From Allomuricauda sp. TY007 (GTDB lineage: Bacteria > Bacteroidota > Bacteroidia > Flavobacteriales > Flavobacteriaceae): a DNA stretch of 64,000 bases. Positions within the stretch are counted from its first letter, which is position 1. Each line of letters opens with the position of its first letter. The DNA is taken from NCBI RefSeq assembly GCF_010468565.1, contig NZ_WUEG01000001.1:124001-188000 (forward strand). The letters run 5' to 3'. The notes under the pieces are model-generated. The model was not told where the DNA came from, made no database searches, and worked only from the letters and a program-made list of their open reading frames with translations. Below are positions 1-7,921 of this stretch, piece after piece. A program made the position numbers and the translations under genes.

Positions 1-354
1 AAACCAACCTCTATGATTGATATCAGTGATGGACTATCATCCGAAGTGATGCACCTCTGCAAGCACAGTGATATTGGTTGCAATGTTTTTGAAGAAAAGA
101 TCCCACTTGATCCCACCGTGATTTCCGCATCCGAGGAATTTAAAATGGACAGCACCATGATCGCATTGAGTGGTGGTGAGGATTACGAGCTGTTGTTCAC
201 TGTTGACCAAGCTGATTTTCCAAAAATAAAAGGGAATCCGAACTTAACGGTGATTGGTCACATAACGGAAAAGAGCGAGGGTATCCATTTAATCACACGA
301 GCGGAGACAAAAATCCCCATCACCGCACAGGGCTGGAACTCGTTCAACAAATAA
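1..354 (+). CDS. thiL: Thiamine-monophosphate kinase ThiL, C-terminal part (5' end outside window)
   Basis: ThiL phosphorylates thiamine monophosphate to thiamine diphosphate, the last step of cofactor synthesis in the cytoplasm. The reading frame is open from the first base of the window, so the gene begins upstream. The visible part carries two family motifs: MIDISDGLSSE near its start (metal and nucleotide binding) and SGGEDYELLF in the middle. The first ATG seen (13) is internal to the family, not a start. The stop codon overlaps the U-tract of a candidate small RNA on the other strand. Identification rests on the two motifs and is firm despite the truncation. Confidence 0.93.
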   Translation, partial: KPTSMIDISDGLSSEVMHLCKHSDIGCNVFEEKIPLDPTVISASEEFKMDSTMIALSGGEDYELLFTVDQADFPKIKGNPNLTVIGHITEKSEGIHLITRAETKIPITAQGWNSFNK

Positions 355-446
355 AAAAATCCCGAAAATCAAGGGCATCCCTACATATCATGGCATTGGG
401 GCACGCAACCATTAGCAGTAGGCAATTACTTAAGTTTCCGGGATAA
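353..446 (-). ncRNA. Candidate 6S-like (6S-Flavo type?) structured RNA
   Basis: Read on the minus strand, this stretch folds into one long irregular hairpin. The closing stem is AUCCCG/CGGGAU (444-439 with 364-359). Next come UUAAG/CUUGA, then CCUAC/GUAGG, then AUGG/CCAU near the tip. The last stem strand runs directly into seven Us (359-353), as an intrinsic terminator would. One pair is U-G on the minus strand but would be a C-A mismatch on the plus strand, which supports the orientation. A rod of ~90 nt with internal bulges resembles 6S RNA, and a flavobacterial 6S family is known. The family name is inference from shape only. No clear TAnnTTTG box was found upstream. Confidence 0.4.
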
Positions 447-477
447 GATTTGGGCCTTTTCCTAAAACAAAAAAGGG

Positions 478-732
478 CTATGCCACTTGGTGCACTACCC
501 TGCTTTTTCGTTTTTGGTACATATCTTCCAACGTACTGTTAATCTCTTGCATTTGCGGAGTCAATGCAGAAAGTTTACCAGTAACATCTGTAGTAACCTG
601 TTTTTGGCAATGAATACATTTGTATTCTTTAATGTGCTGCGTCACTTTTTTGGAAACCGTGTAATGGTGCCCGAACAGACTGCAAAAGAAAGAAGAGAAT
701 TTGTTGCCATGTTGCGTAGTAGTTGTTTTCAT
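478..732 (-). CDS. Small Cys/His-rich protein (DUF1660-like zinc-binding type)
   Basis: An 84-aa protein of unknown function. It has a CSLFGHHY segment near residue 20 and a KCIHCQ segment near residue 40. This Cys/His spacing suggests a single zinc site and recalls the small DUF1660 family. The C-terminal half is helical and charged. The start MKTTTTQHGN was preferred over an ATG 27 bases upstream because the extra residues look unrelated. An overlapping frame on the other strand has no recognisable features and is treated as a shadow. It stands alone between a candidate small RNA and brnQ. Function is not known. Confidence 0.6.
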   Translation of the reverse strand: MKTTTTQHGNKFSSFFCSLFGHHYTVSKKVTQHIKEYKCIHCQKQVTTDVTGKLSALTPQMQEINSTLEDMYQKRKSRVVHQVA

Positions 733-805
733 AAGCTGGTGTTGTTTGGAGAAAAGCATATAATTACGATATGGGGCTTCGAAAAATGCTTAAATTGGTG
801 AATAG

Positions 806-813
806 TAATTTTG
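806..813 (+). promoter_or_regulatory. Possible -7 promoter element before brnQ
   Basis: TAATTTTG matches the Bacteroidota -7 consensus TAnnTTTG. No TTG lies at the expected -33 distance, and the box is about 160 bases before brnQ, so use would imply a long leader. Confidence 0.3.
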
Positions 814-976
814 TGTTATAAAAATATTTTTAAGTGGTTCAACTTTTAATAGGAACGGGTGTTGATAACTTTTTATTTTACGATTGCGTCGACAAAGTAT
901 TTTTTTCGATGAAATGCAATAAAATCGACAAAAAGCCATCTTTTTTCGCTCAAAAACACTTTTGTAATATACCGCA

Positions 977-2284
977 TTGAAAACAAATTATCAACAATCT
1001 GACAGCAAGAAATCTTTAATAATTACATCTTTTGCCCTTTTTTCTCTCTTTTTCGGGGCTGGAAATCTTGTTTTACCTCCATTGTTGGGGTTTAAATCTG
1101 GAAATTTATGGTGGTTGGTCACCTTGGGATTTTGCATTTCGGGGGTGCTTGTGCCCATTCTAGGAATTATTGCCCATGCCAGATTACAAGGAACTCTCTT
1201 TGATTTTGCCAAAAAGGTATCCCCTTTGTTCAGCGTTGTGTATTGCTACCTGATCTATGCCATTGCCATTGCGTTGCCATCGCCCAGGACTGCATCGGTT
1301 ACACACGAAATGGCCATACAGCCCTTTTGGGGTTCTTCTTCATTGCTCACAAGTCTTATCTATTTTATGTTGGTATTTGTGTTTGTCCTCAATCGTTCCA
1401 AAGTTTTGGACGCATTGGGCAAGCTATTAACGCCCGGTATCCTAATCATCTTATTAATAATGATAATAACGGCAGTCTTTGCATTGGACTTTGATTTTGT
1501 TCCATCAGCAATGGGACAAGCTTTTAGCTCGGGAATTTTGGAAGGTTACCAAACTTTTGATGCCATCGGAGCTGTAGTAGTGGGCGCGGTAATCATCATA
1601 TCCATCAACTTAAAAGAGAAAACTGCCACCTTTGAAGAAAAACGAAGACTTATTGGAAAAGCAGGGCTGTGGGCAGGAATTGGGCTATTTTTGGTGTACG
1701 GAGGCCTTATCCTCACAGGTGCTTTGTTCGGGGATGCTTTTGATACCGATATTTCCAGAACCGCCCTTTTACGAGGAATCAGTACAAAAACCTTGGGGCA
1801 AACAGCCAATATATTGCTCAGTATTTTGGTAAGCTTGGCCTGTTTTACCACAGCGGTAGGAATTGTAACGGGAACTTCTGATTTTATCAAAGGACGGTTC
1901 AACGATTCAATTTTAGCATACCGAATCACAGCATTTTTGGGGTGCCTATTGGGTGTGTTGGTGGGTCAGTTTGATGTTGGTTACATTATTACCGTAGCCG
2001 TCCCGTCACTCATGTTTATTTATCCCATTACCATTATTTTGATTTTACTGAATGTGGTTCCAGAAAAATGGGGTTCGCCCAAGGTGTTTCAACGGGTAAT
2101 CGGAGTGACTATTCTGTTCAGTATTCCCGATTTTTTGGGAAGCATCGGGTTTGGTGAGCAAATCGCTCCCTTTGTTGATTGGATTCCGTTGAGCCAGCAT
2201 CAAATGGGCTGGGTGCTTCCCACATTGGTCGCATTCATTGCTTCGAACATCATCAACAGTAAAGAAACAGCTGCTCCAAGCTAA
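977..2284 (+). CDS. brnQ: Branched-chain amino acid carrier BrnQ (LIVCS family)
   Basis: A 435-aa inner-membrane carrier of the LIVCS family, which imports leucine, isoleucine and valine by cation symport. The N-terminus shows the family signature FGAGNLVLPP at about residues 26-35, followed by roughly twelve hydrophobic segments to the end. The start is a TTG; no ATG lies near, and family members begin about this far before the signature. It stands alone and is convergent with the methyltransferase gene, the two stops overlapping by four bases. Regulation is unclear; a lone TAnnTTTG box lies 160 bases upstream. Confidence 0.9.
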   Translation: MKTNYQQSDSKKSLIITSFALFSLFFGAGNLVLPPLLGFKSGNLWWLVTLGFCISGVLVPILGIIAHARLQGTLFDFAKKVSPLFSVVYCYLIYAIAIALPSPRTASVTHEMAIQPFWGSSSLLTSLIYFMLVFVFVLNRSKVLDALGKLLTPGILIILLIMIITAVFALDFDFVPSAMGQAFSSGILEGYQTFDAIGAVVVGAVIIISINLKEKTATFEEKRRLIGKAGLWAGIGLFLVYGGLILTGALFGDAFDTDISRTALLRGISTKTLGQTANILLSILVSLACFTTAVGIVTGTSDFIKGRFNDSILAYRITAFLGCLLGVLVGQFDVGYIITVAVPSLMFIYPITIILILLNVVPEKWGSPKVFQRVIGVTILFSIPDFLGSIGFGEQIAPFVDWIPLSQHQMGWVLPTLVAFIASNIINSKETAAPS

Positions 2285-2895
2285 TCTTGTTTTCTTTTAA
2301 AACTGCAAAAAATAAAATGTTGTGCAGTACCAAATGGTGTGGCATGGTCTTCGGTTCTACATTCCAATTTCTCAAAATGTTTGAAAACAGTTACCATTTG
2401 CTCTTCATTATATTGTTTGATATCTAGACCACTACATTTTTTAGGTCCATTTGTGGAGAATGTTCCCAAAATCATATAGCTGGCAACAGCTTTTTTGGTC
2501 AATTCCACATAGGTTTGTATCTGCTCAGGGGATGTCAAAAAATGAAACGCTGCGCGATCGTGCCAAACATCATAAGTTTCCTTGGGTTCAAATTCGGTGA
2601 TGTCACTTTCAATCCATTTTACCTTTTTGGCCCTGTCTCCCAACCTTTTTTTAGCTCTTTCCATGGCTTTGCCCGAAATATCGAGCACGGTAATGTTTTC
2701 GAAATCTTCAGCGAGCAAAAAATCGACCAACTTGCTGTCACCGCCGCCCACGTCAATGATTTTTGAATTCTTTTTCAGGGACAGGGAATGGATAAGGTCC
2801 AAGGAAATTTGTGGCACCTCTTGTGTCCAACTGACCTCCTCTGGCGTTTTGCTGCCATAAACCGTTTCCCAATGATTTTTTCTATCCTGCCCCAT
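2281..2895 (-). CDS. Class I SAM-dependent methyltransferase
   Basis: A 204-aa soluble protein with a Rossmann methyltransferase fold. The SAM-binding motif I reads IIDVGGGDSKLVD at about residues 45-57, followed by an acidic strand end (VLDIS) and an SDITEFEP segment (motifs II and III). The N-terminus (HWETVYGSKTPEEVSWTQ) is typical of a widespread methyltransferase group whose substrate is unknown. The start MGQDRKN was chosen over a Met 21 bases upstream, which would overlap the preceding gene. It begins 8 bases after the cation transporter gene and is probably co-transcribed with it. The substrate cannot be told. Confidence 0.82.
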   Translation of the reverse strand: MGQDRKNHWETVYGSKTPEEVSWTQEVPQISLDLIHSLSLKKNSKIIDVGGGDSKLVDFLLAEDFENITVLDISGKAMERAKKRLGDRAKKVKWIESDITEFEPKETYDVWHDRAAFHFLTSPEQIQTYVELTKKAVASYMILGTFSTNGPKKCSGLDIKQYNEEQMVTVFKHFEKLECRTEDHATPFGTAQHFIFCSFKRKQD

Positions 2896-2903
2896 ATTTT
2901 GAT

Positions 2904-3536
2904 CTATTCTGTACAACCACAGTGTTTATTGCTGCGTGCCTTTTCAAAACATTCCTTTCCTTCGGAAAAGGCAAAATAGGCCAATCCCAATGTACCCAAA
3001 CTATCAATATAAGGAATCTTGAAAATTTCGTAGATCCCACTGCTCACCAATAAGATAATGGACATATATACACAGACCAACGTGCAGTTGGCATCTGCCA
3101 AAATGGGTGCCGAATTCAGTTGGCGCCCCACCTTTCGCTTCCACCAGACCAAAATCCACATGACCAATATGGATATTGCCGAAATGATTACTCCCCAAAA
3201 TGTGGTCAACGGTTTGTGCCCTGTCCAAATATTGTAAATACTTGAAACGACAAGACCAACGACCAAAAGATAAAATGCAACTCCGGTAATCCTAAGGGCA
3301 GTTCGTTCAAAATTGTCGCGGTTGCTATCCGGGTTCCTTTGTATGCGCAGAACCATGTGTGCAATGCCCAGTCCGGAAATCACCTCGATAAAGCTATCGG
3401 CTCCAAATCCAAATAACGCAAGGCTTTCATCCTCAAAACCTAAATAAGTGGAAATAACTCCCTCGGCAATGTTGTAAAAGATGGTGAACAGGGCCAAGGC
3501 CAATGCTATGCGGTAAAGTTTGTCTTGTTTTTCCAA
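2904..3536 (-). CDS. Cation diffusion facilitator-like membrane transporter
   Basis: A 210-aa membrane protein with about six hydrophobic segments. Residues 25-55 (NIAEGVIS, LFGFGADSFIE) match the CDF transporter pattern in which an Asp and neighbouring polar residues form the membrane metal site. It lacks the usual long cytoplasmic C-terminal domain and is shorter than standard CDF proteins (about 300 aa). It ends in a Cys-rich tail, NKHCGCTE, which might bind metal. It precedes the methyltransferase gene by 8 bases. Metal export is the likely role; the ion is unknown. Confidence 0.75.
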   Translation of the reverse strand: MEKQDKLYRIALALALFTIFYNIAEGVISTYLGFEDESLALFGFGADSFIEVISGLGIAHMVLRIQRNPDSNRDNFERTALRITGVAFYLLVVGLVVSSIYNIWTGHKPLTTFWGVIISAISILVMWILVWWKRKVGRQLNSAPILADANCTLVCVYMSIILLVSSGIYEIFKIPYIDSLGTLGLAYFAFSEGKECFEKARSNKHCGCTE

Positions 3537-3607
3537 AGTTTTTAGCGCTTGTTCCTATAAAGTACGTTGATTTAAAGTTGAAAATCAACTACATACCGGG
3601 AAATAGT

Positions 3608-3784
3608 TTATTCCGAACCCCGCTTCTTTTTATTGTAGTAGTAAATAGCATAAGCAATGGCGGCCAATACCACAAAAGGGAGGTAGCTCCCGATAACCAC
3701 GCCAATTTCGTAGGCACTATCGGGAGCTTCCTCCATCTTTTTTTCAATGTTTGATTGTTGTACTAAAAACAGTAAAACCTTCAT
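3608..3784 (-). CDS. 58-aa single-pass membrane protein
   Basis: A short gene starting five bases after the stop of the aminopeptidase P gene on the same strand. Its product has a polar N-terminal part with acidic residues (EKKMEEAPDS), one hydrophobic helix (about residues 29-50, SYLPFVVLAAIAYAIYYY), and a basic tail NKKKRGSE that would lie in the cytoplasm by the positive-inside rule. Tight coupling to pepP and a complete membrane-protein layout make it a credible real gene. No family was recognised. Confidence 0.6.
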   Translation of the reverse strand: MKVLLFLVQQSNIEKKMEEAPDSAYEIGVVIGSYLPFVVLAAIAYAIYYYNKKKRGSE

Positions 3785-3789
3785 CTGGT

Positions 3790-5082
3790 CTATTTATTCA
3801 TCAACTCCTCTATCTCTTCAATCTCAATGGGAATGTTTCTCATTAAGTTAAAAGGTTCTCCTTTTTCTTGAATTACAACATCATCTTCCAGACGAACGCC
3901 CATTCCTTCGGCAGGAATGTAAATCCCAGGCTCCACGGTAAACACCATATTGGCCTTCATCGGTTTTTTCAACTCACCGTAATCGTGGGTGTTCAATCCT
4001 ATGTGATGACTGGTTCCGTGCATAAAGTATTTTTTATAGGCCGGCCAATCGGGGTTCTCGTTCTGTACATCGGCCTTGTCCAACAAGCCCAAGCCTATAA
4101 GTTCGGAGGTCATCAATTTGCCCACCTCTTTATGGAATTCCGCCCAAATGGTTCCGGGCACCAACATTTTTGTCGCCTCGTTCTTAACGCGGAGCACGGC
4201 ACTGTACACTTGTTTCTGCCTGTCGGTAAATCTTCCGTTTACGGGAATGGTCCGGGTCATATCACTGGAATAGTTGGCGTACTCGGCAGCGAGGTCCAAC
4301 AATATCATGTCCCCGTCCTTCACCTCTTGGTTGTTTTCCAAATAGTGGAGTACGTTGGCGTTGTTACCTGCTGCAATAATAGGAGGGTACGCAAAACCTC
4401 TGGAACGGTTACGTACAAATTCGTGCAAAAATTCTGCTTCAATTTCGTGCTCCCAAACCCCTGGTTTTACGAATTCTAAAATTCTTCTAAATCCTTTTTC
4501 GGTAATATCGCAGGCGGTCTGCATCAATTCTATTTCCTCGGGCTCTTTTACACCACGGATATTTTGCAAAATAGGATTGCTCTTTGCCGTTTGGTGCGCT
4601 GGATACTCTTTTTTGCATTTTTCGATAAACCGTGCTTCCCGTGTTTGGGTTTCCACAGCTTGGCGGTAATGCTCGTTGGTATTGAAATAAATCGTGTCCG
4701 CCTCCGTCATCAAATCAAAAAAGATTTTATCAAAATCGGTGAGCCAATAAACGGTCTCGATGCCCGACACTTCAGTTGCTTTTTCCTTGGTGAGCTTTGC
4801 TCCTTCCCAAACGGCAATATGGCCGTTGGTTTCCCTTACAAACAATATTTCCCTGTGCTTGGGGTCCATGGCATCGGGGAACAACAATAAAATTGTCTCT
4901 TCTTGGTCCGCTCCGCTCAGGTAAAAAATATCACGATCTTGTTCAAAAGGTAAAGTACTGTCCGCACCGATCGGATAAATATCATTGGAATTGAAAACCG
5001 CAATGCTTTTCGGCTTCATTTGAGCCATGAATTTCTTACGGTTCTTTACAAAAAGATTGCTGTCTATTTGAGCGTATTTCAT
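3790..5082 (-). CDS. pepP: Xaa-Pro aminopeptidase (aminopeptidase P, M24B)
   Basis: A 430-aa cytoplasmic metallopeptidase that removes N-terminal residues preceding proline. Residues 1-165 form the AMP_N domain, and the pita-bread catalytic domain follows. The five metal ligands of the family are all visible: Asp263 and Asp274 (DLAAEYANYSSD), His359 (HGTSHHIGL), Glu384 (VEPGIYIP) and Glu399 (RLEDD). Length is normal for the family. A 58-aa membrane protein gene follows after five bases, suggesting an operon. The assignment is firm. Confidence 0.93.
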   Translation of the reverse strand: MKYAQIDSNLFVKNRKKFMAQMKPKSIAVFNSNDIYPIGADSTLPFEQDRDIFYLSGADQEETILLLFPDAMDPKHREILFVRETNGHIAVWEGAKLTKEKATEVSGIETVYWLTDFDKIFFDLMTEADTIYFNTNEHYRQAVETQTREARFIEKCKKEYPAHQTAKSNPILQNIRGVKEPEEIELMQTACDITEKGFRRILEFVKPGVWEHEIEAEFLHEFVRNRSRGFAYPPIIAAGNNANVLHYLENNQEVKDGDMILLDLAAEYANYSSDMTRTIPVNGRFTDRQKQVYSAVLRVKNEATKMLVPGTIWAEFHKEVGKLMTSELIGLGLLDKADVQNENPDWPAYKKYFMHGTSHHIGLNTHDYGELKKPMKANMVFTVEPGIYIPAEGMGVRLEDDVVIQEKGEPFNLMRNIPIEIEEIEELMNK

Positions 5083-5161
5083 AAGTATAATTTGATTTGC
5101 CCAAATGTAGCCAATTGCGTTACCGAAGACAAATCCTTACCTTCCATTTCAAATTGAAGAC

Positions 5162-5551
5162 ATGCAGCTCAACTTAAGTATCCCAGCACTTCTTTTTCCT
5201 GCTATCTCCTTGACCATGTTGGCGTACAATGCCCGTTATTTAGCCATTGCAGCATTGATTCGGCAACTGCACAAGCAGTTCGAGGAAACCTCTGCCCAAC
5301 CCTTAAAACAACAGATCAACCAATTACGGACCCGTTTGGGCATCATAAAAAACATGCAGGCAACTGCAATTATCAGTTTTTTGTTGGCTGCAGTAACCAT
5401 GTTCTTGATCTATGTGGAAATGCGTGTTTGGGCCAATGTTATTTTTGGGATCAGTTTAGTGTTCCTTATGATTTCCTTGGTGCTCTCACTTTTAGAAGTG
5501 CAGTTATCCACTAAGGCATTGGGAATCCAATTAAAGAACATGGAAAAATAA
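5162..5551 (+). CDS. DUF2721 family membrane protein
   Basis: A 129-aa protein with the layout of DUF2721: a hydrophobic N-terminal helix (SIPALLFPAISLTMLAYNAR), a charged middle rich in Gln, Lys and Arg (residues 35-65), then two further hydrophobic helices ending in LLEVQLSTKALG. It is divergent from the pepP gene across 79 bases. The function of DUF2721 proteins is not established; they are small integral membrane proteins. Confidence 0.75.
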   Translation: MQLNLSIPALLFPAISLTMLAYNARYLAIAALIRQLHKQFEETSAQPLKQQINQLRTRLGIIKNMQATAIISFLLAAVTMFLIYVEMRVWANVIFGISLVFLMISLVLSLLEVQLSTKALGIQLKNMEK

Positions 5552-5690
5552 TCAGTTTTTATAACAGTTTGTGTAAGAATATTTCTTTTTGATTAAAATA
5601 TGAAAAATTAGCGGTCAATTGAAAAGGCAGTTGCACCAATTCTATAGGGGCATTGGTAAAATCAGCTCAAAAATAACCGTTGCTTGCTTC

Positions 5691-5698
5691 TACTTTTG
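5691..5698 (+). promoter_or_regulatory. Possible -7 element upstream of the 5735 gene
   Basis: TACTTTTG fits TAnnTTTG and lies 36 bases before the start codon. A correctly spaced TTG is not present. Confidence 0.35.
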
Positions 5699-5734
5699 AT
5701 GAATACAATTTGATTCATCTTACTGAAAGGATAT

Positions 5735-6166
5735 ATGCAGCGAGTTAAGGATTTGGAGTTTTTTAAAACCATACGGGAAATACGGGAATACGAATTTGGA
5801 ATTTTCTACTTTTTTGATGGATTGGTCATATCGGAAATAAAAGAAGGTGAAGTTTTTAACTGGTCCATTGCCGAAAAAATAATATCCGTGGCCTACGAGG
5901 TCTTGGGAAAAGACAAACCTATTGCCTACATCAGCAATCGCATTCATAACTACTCGGTAGTCCCCACCGATTGGCTAAAGTTTTACAAACACCGACACCA
6001 ATTGGAGTTTTATTCGGTTGTTGCTTACAACAAAAGCGGGTTGGCCAGTCTTGTTCTGGAAAAAATGTTCTTTAGAAACAAAATACGTCAATTTGCAAAC
6101 TTGGAAGATGCCATAAAGTGGAGTTTGGCCAAGGTCAACGAAAAAAAAATTGACTTGTCGGCTTGA
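5735..6166 (+). CDS. Conserved hypothetical protein, possibly STAS/SpoIIAA-like
   Basis: A 143-aa soluble protein with alternating predicted strands and helices: a strand-rich start (FGIFYFFDGLVISEIKEG), a helix (AEKIISVAYEVLG), a strand (PIAYISN), then a loop with conserved-looking aromatics and a final helix (LEDAIKWSLAKV). This order resembles small STAS/SpoIIAA-like proteins of flavobacteria. No catalytic residues are evident. It is monocistronic, convergent with rimK, with a -7-like box upstream. The fold assignment is inference. Confidence 0.6.
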   Translation: MQRVKDLEFFKTIREIREYEFGIFYFFDGLVISEIKEGEVFNWSIAEKIISVAYEVLGKDKPIAYISNRIHNYSVVPTDWLKFYKHRHQLEFYSVVAYNKSGLASLVLEKMFFRNKIRQFANLEDAIKWSLAKVNEKKIDLSA

Positions 6167-6187
6167 ACTTCACCACTCAAGACGAGT

Positions 6188-7078
6188 TCATTTTCTGTTC
6201 CTTCCACTGTGCTTTTCTACATATTGAACAATGTGCTTGGCCACATTTACCCCCGTTACCGCCTCAATGCCCTTTAACCCCGGCGATGCATTTACCTCTA
6301 TCAGTAAAGGCCCGTTTTTGGATCGGATCAAATCTACACCGGCCACACCAAGACCCAAATGTTTGGTGGCATTTACAGCTATAAATTTTTCCCTTGGCGT
6401 CAACTGTACTTTTTGGGTTTCCGCACCCCGGTGCACATTGGATCTAAAATCGTCCAGTCCACTGGTTCGTTTCATGCTGGCCACAATTTTGTTGCCCACA
6501 ACAATAATTCTAAGGTCTTCCCCATTGGCCTCCTCTATATATTGTTGCAGCAAAATGCTCGTGTTCATATTATACAAAGTATCTATAACGGATTTTGCCG
6601 ATTTTTTGCTTTCTGCCAAAATAACCCCTTTGCCCTGGGTTCCTTCTTGTAGTTTGATGATAACAGGAGCACCCCCCAACAGCTCTATTTGATCTTCTAC
6701 ATTGTTCGGGTTGATGGAGAACACGGTTTTTGGCACAGGTATTCCTTTTTTGGACATCATTTGTAAGGTAGAAACCTTGTTTCTGGCCCTGATGATCCCC
6801 AACGATTTCGCCGTGCTGAAGACATGGTTCATTTCAAACTGCTTTACAATGGCCGCACCGTGGCGAGTCACCGTTGTGCCAATTCTCGGAACAATGGCAT
6901 CAAATTCATCGGTAATGTTCTCCGTTCCAAAAAAAATCTGCGGTTTATCATCGCCCAGCTGTACCGAACATTTGGTATGGTCAATATGCTCCACATAATG
7001 ACCTGCCTTTTCAAATTCCTCTGCAATCCTAGCTGTGGAATATACATTGAGGCTTACGGATAAAATGGCAATGTCCAT
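6188..7078 (-). CDS. rimK: RimK-type ATP-grasp alpha-L-glutamate ligase
   Basis: A 296-aa ATP-grasp ligase. The founding member adds glutamate residues to the C-terminus of ribosomal protein S6. The N-terminal domain starts MDIAILSVSLNVYST, close to canonical RimK. The ATP-grasp core follows with KLQEGTQGKGVILAES (phosphate-binding loop), LLQQYIEEANGEDLRIIVVG, and the metal-binding LIEVNASPGLKGIE. The start was set at Met18 of the longest frame because RimK proteins begin with this strand. It is divergent from sdhC. Whether S6 is the true substrate here is inferred from the family. Confidence 0.88.
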   Translation of the reverse strand: MDIAILSVSLNVYSTARIAEEFEKAGHYVEHIDHTKCSVQLGDDKPQIFFGTENITDEFDAIVPRIGTTVTRHGAAIVKQFEMNHVFSTAKSLGIIRARNKVSTLQMMSKKGIPVPKTVFSINPNNVEDQIELLGGAPVIIKLQEGTQGKGVILAESKKSAKSVIDTLYNMNTSILLQQYIEEANGEDLRIIVVGNKIVASMKRTSGLDDFRSNVHRGAETQKVQLTPREKFIAVNATKHLGLGVAGVDLIRSKNGPLLIEVNASPGLKGIEAVTGVNVAKHIVQYVEKHSGRNRK

Positions 7079-7202
7079 GTTTTTTGCATTGGTTTGAAAA
7101 TCAATTGTAATATCGGTTAAAATTCCCAAAATAGAATCCTGAAGGATTAAATCCCAGTAGCTTAAAATGAATCTAAATAACCTGTTTTACGATGTTGAAA
7201 GC

Positions 7203-7233
7203 TTGTTAAAAACTCATCCGTGCCGTAAATTTG
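7203..7233 (+). promoter_or_regulatory. sdhCAB promoter (Bacteroidota sigma-A type)
   Basis: A -33 TTG (7203-7205) and a -7 TAAATTTG (7226-7233) are separated by 20 bases, matching the flavobacterial consensus TTG-N17-23-TAnnTTTG. Transcription would begin near 7240, about 11 bases before the sdhC ATG at 7251. This also rules out the longer in-frame start at 7167, which lies upstream of the promoter. Confidence 0.75.
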
Positions 7234-7250
7234 TTGAAAAACCAGCACTA

Positions 7251-7919
7251 ATGAGTGGAATGATAAAGTCATCGCTTGCCCGAAAAGTGATAATGGCACT
7301 TTCGGGTCTTTTTTTGGTTGTTTTTCTTACACAACATTTTACCATTAATTTTGCTTCGGTAGTAGATCCCGAAACTTTTAATTCCTGGTCCCATTTTATG
7401 GGATATAATCCTTTGGTACAGTTTGTCCTACAACCTATTTTGATTGCTGGCGTAATTGTACACTTTGTAATGGGTTTTGTTTTGGAGATCCAGAACAGAA
7501 AAGCCAGGGGCACAGCCTATGTAAAGTACAAGGGCAGCGCCAATGCTCCATGGGTGTCCCGCAATATGATCTATTCCGGATTGGTTATCCTTGCTTTTTT
7601 GGCATTGCACTTCTACGATTTTTGGGTACACGAAATGGTCTATAAATATATTGAGGCCAACCCTGAGGACCCAACACGTTACTACGCAGAAACCGTAGAA
7701 AAGTTTGCTCCCATTTGGAGAACCATCATTTATGTGGTGGCATTCTTCTTACTGAGCCTTCACTTATGGCACGGGTTTGCTTCATCTTTCCAGACCATGG
7801 GCGTAAACAACAAGTACACTCCAGCCATCAAAACTTTCACTAAAATATTTTCGGTGGTCATTCCATTGGGCTTTGCTTTTATCGCCCTATATCACCACCT
7901 TAACCCAATAACACATTAA
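7251..7919 (+). CDS. sdhC: Succinate dehydrogenase cytochrome b subunit
   Basis: A 222-aa five-helix membrane anchor of the B-type succinate:quinone oxidoreductase, in which one subunit binds two haems and the quinone. Hydrophobic segments and candidate haem histidines are seen in [37 protein letters not shown] and ALYHHLN. No sdhD follows, as expected for this type. The start [19 protein letters not shown] was chosen because a well-formed promoter lies just upstream and the longer frame's N-terminus is not family-like. It is followed after two bases by sdhA. Confidence 0.93.
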   Translation: MSGMIKSSLARKVIMALSGLFLVVFLTQHFTINFASVVDPETFNSWSHFMGYNPLVQFVLQPILIAGVIVHFVMGFVLEIQNRKARGTAYVKYKGSANAPWVSRNMIYSGLVILAFLALHFYDFWVHEMVYKYIEANPEDPTRYYAETVEKFAPIWRTIIYVVAFFLLSLHLWHGFASSFQTMGVNNKYTPAIKTFTKIFSVVIPLGFAFIALYHHLNPITH

Positions 7920-7921
7920 GT

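Noticed and set aside
487..801. 104-codon frame on the plus strand
   Set aside because: It overlaps the small Cys/His protein gene on the other strand and shows no protein-like pattern; the minus-strand frame has the conserved Cys/His spacing.
840..950. Possible replication origin (AT-rich, GTTGATAACTTTT words)
   Set aside because: No cluster of DnaA boxes (TTATCCACA) and no dnaA/dnaN genes nearby.
7167..7250. N-terminal extension of SdhC
   Set aside because: A consensus promoter lies inside it, and the encoded residues are not family-like.
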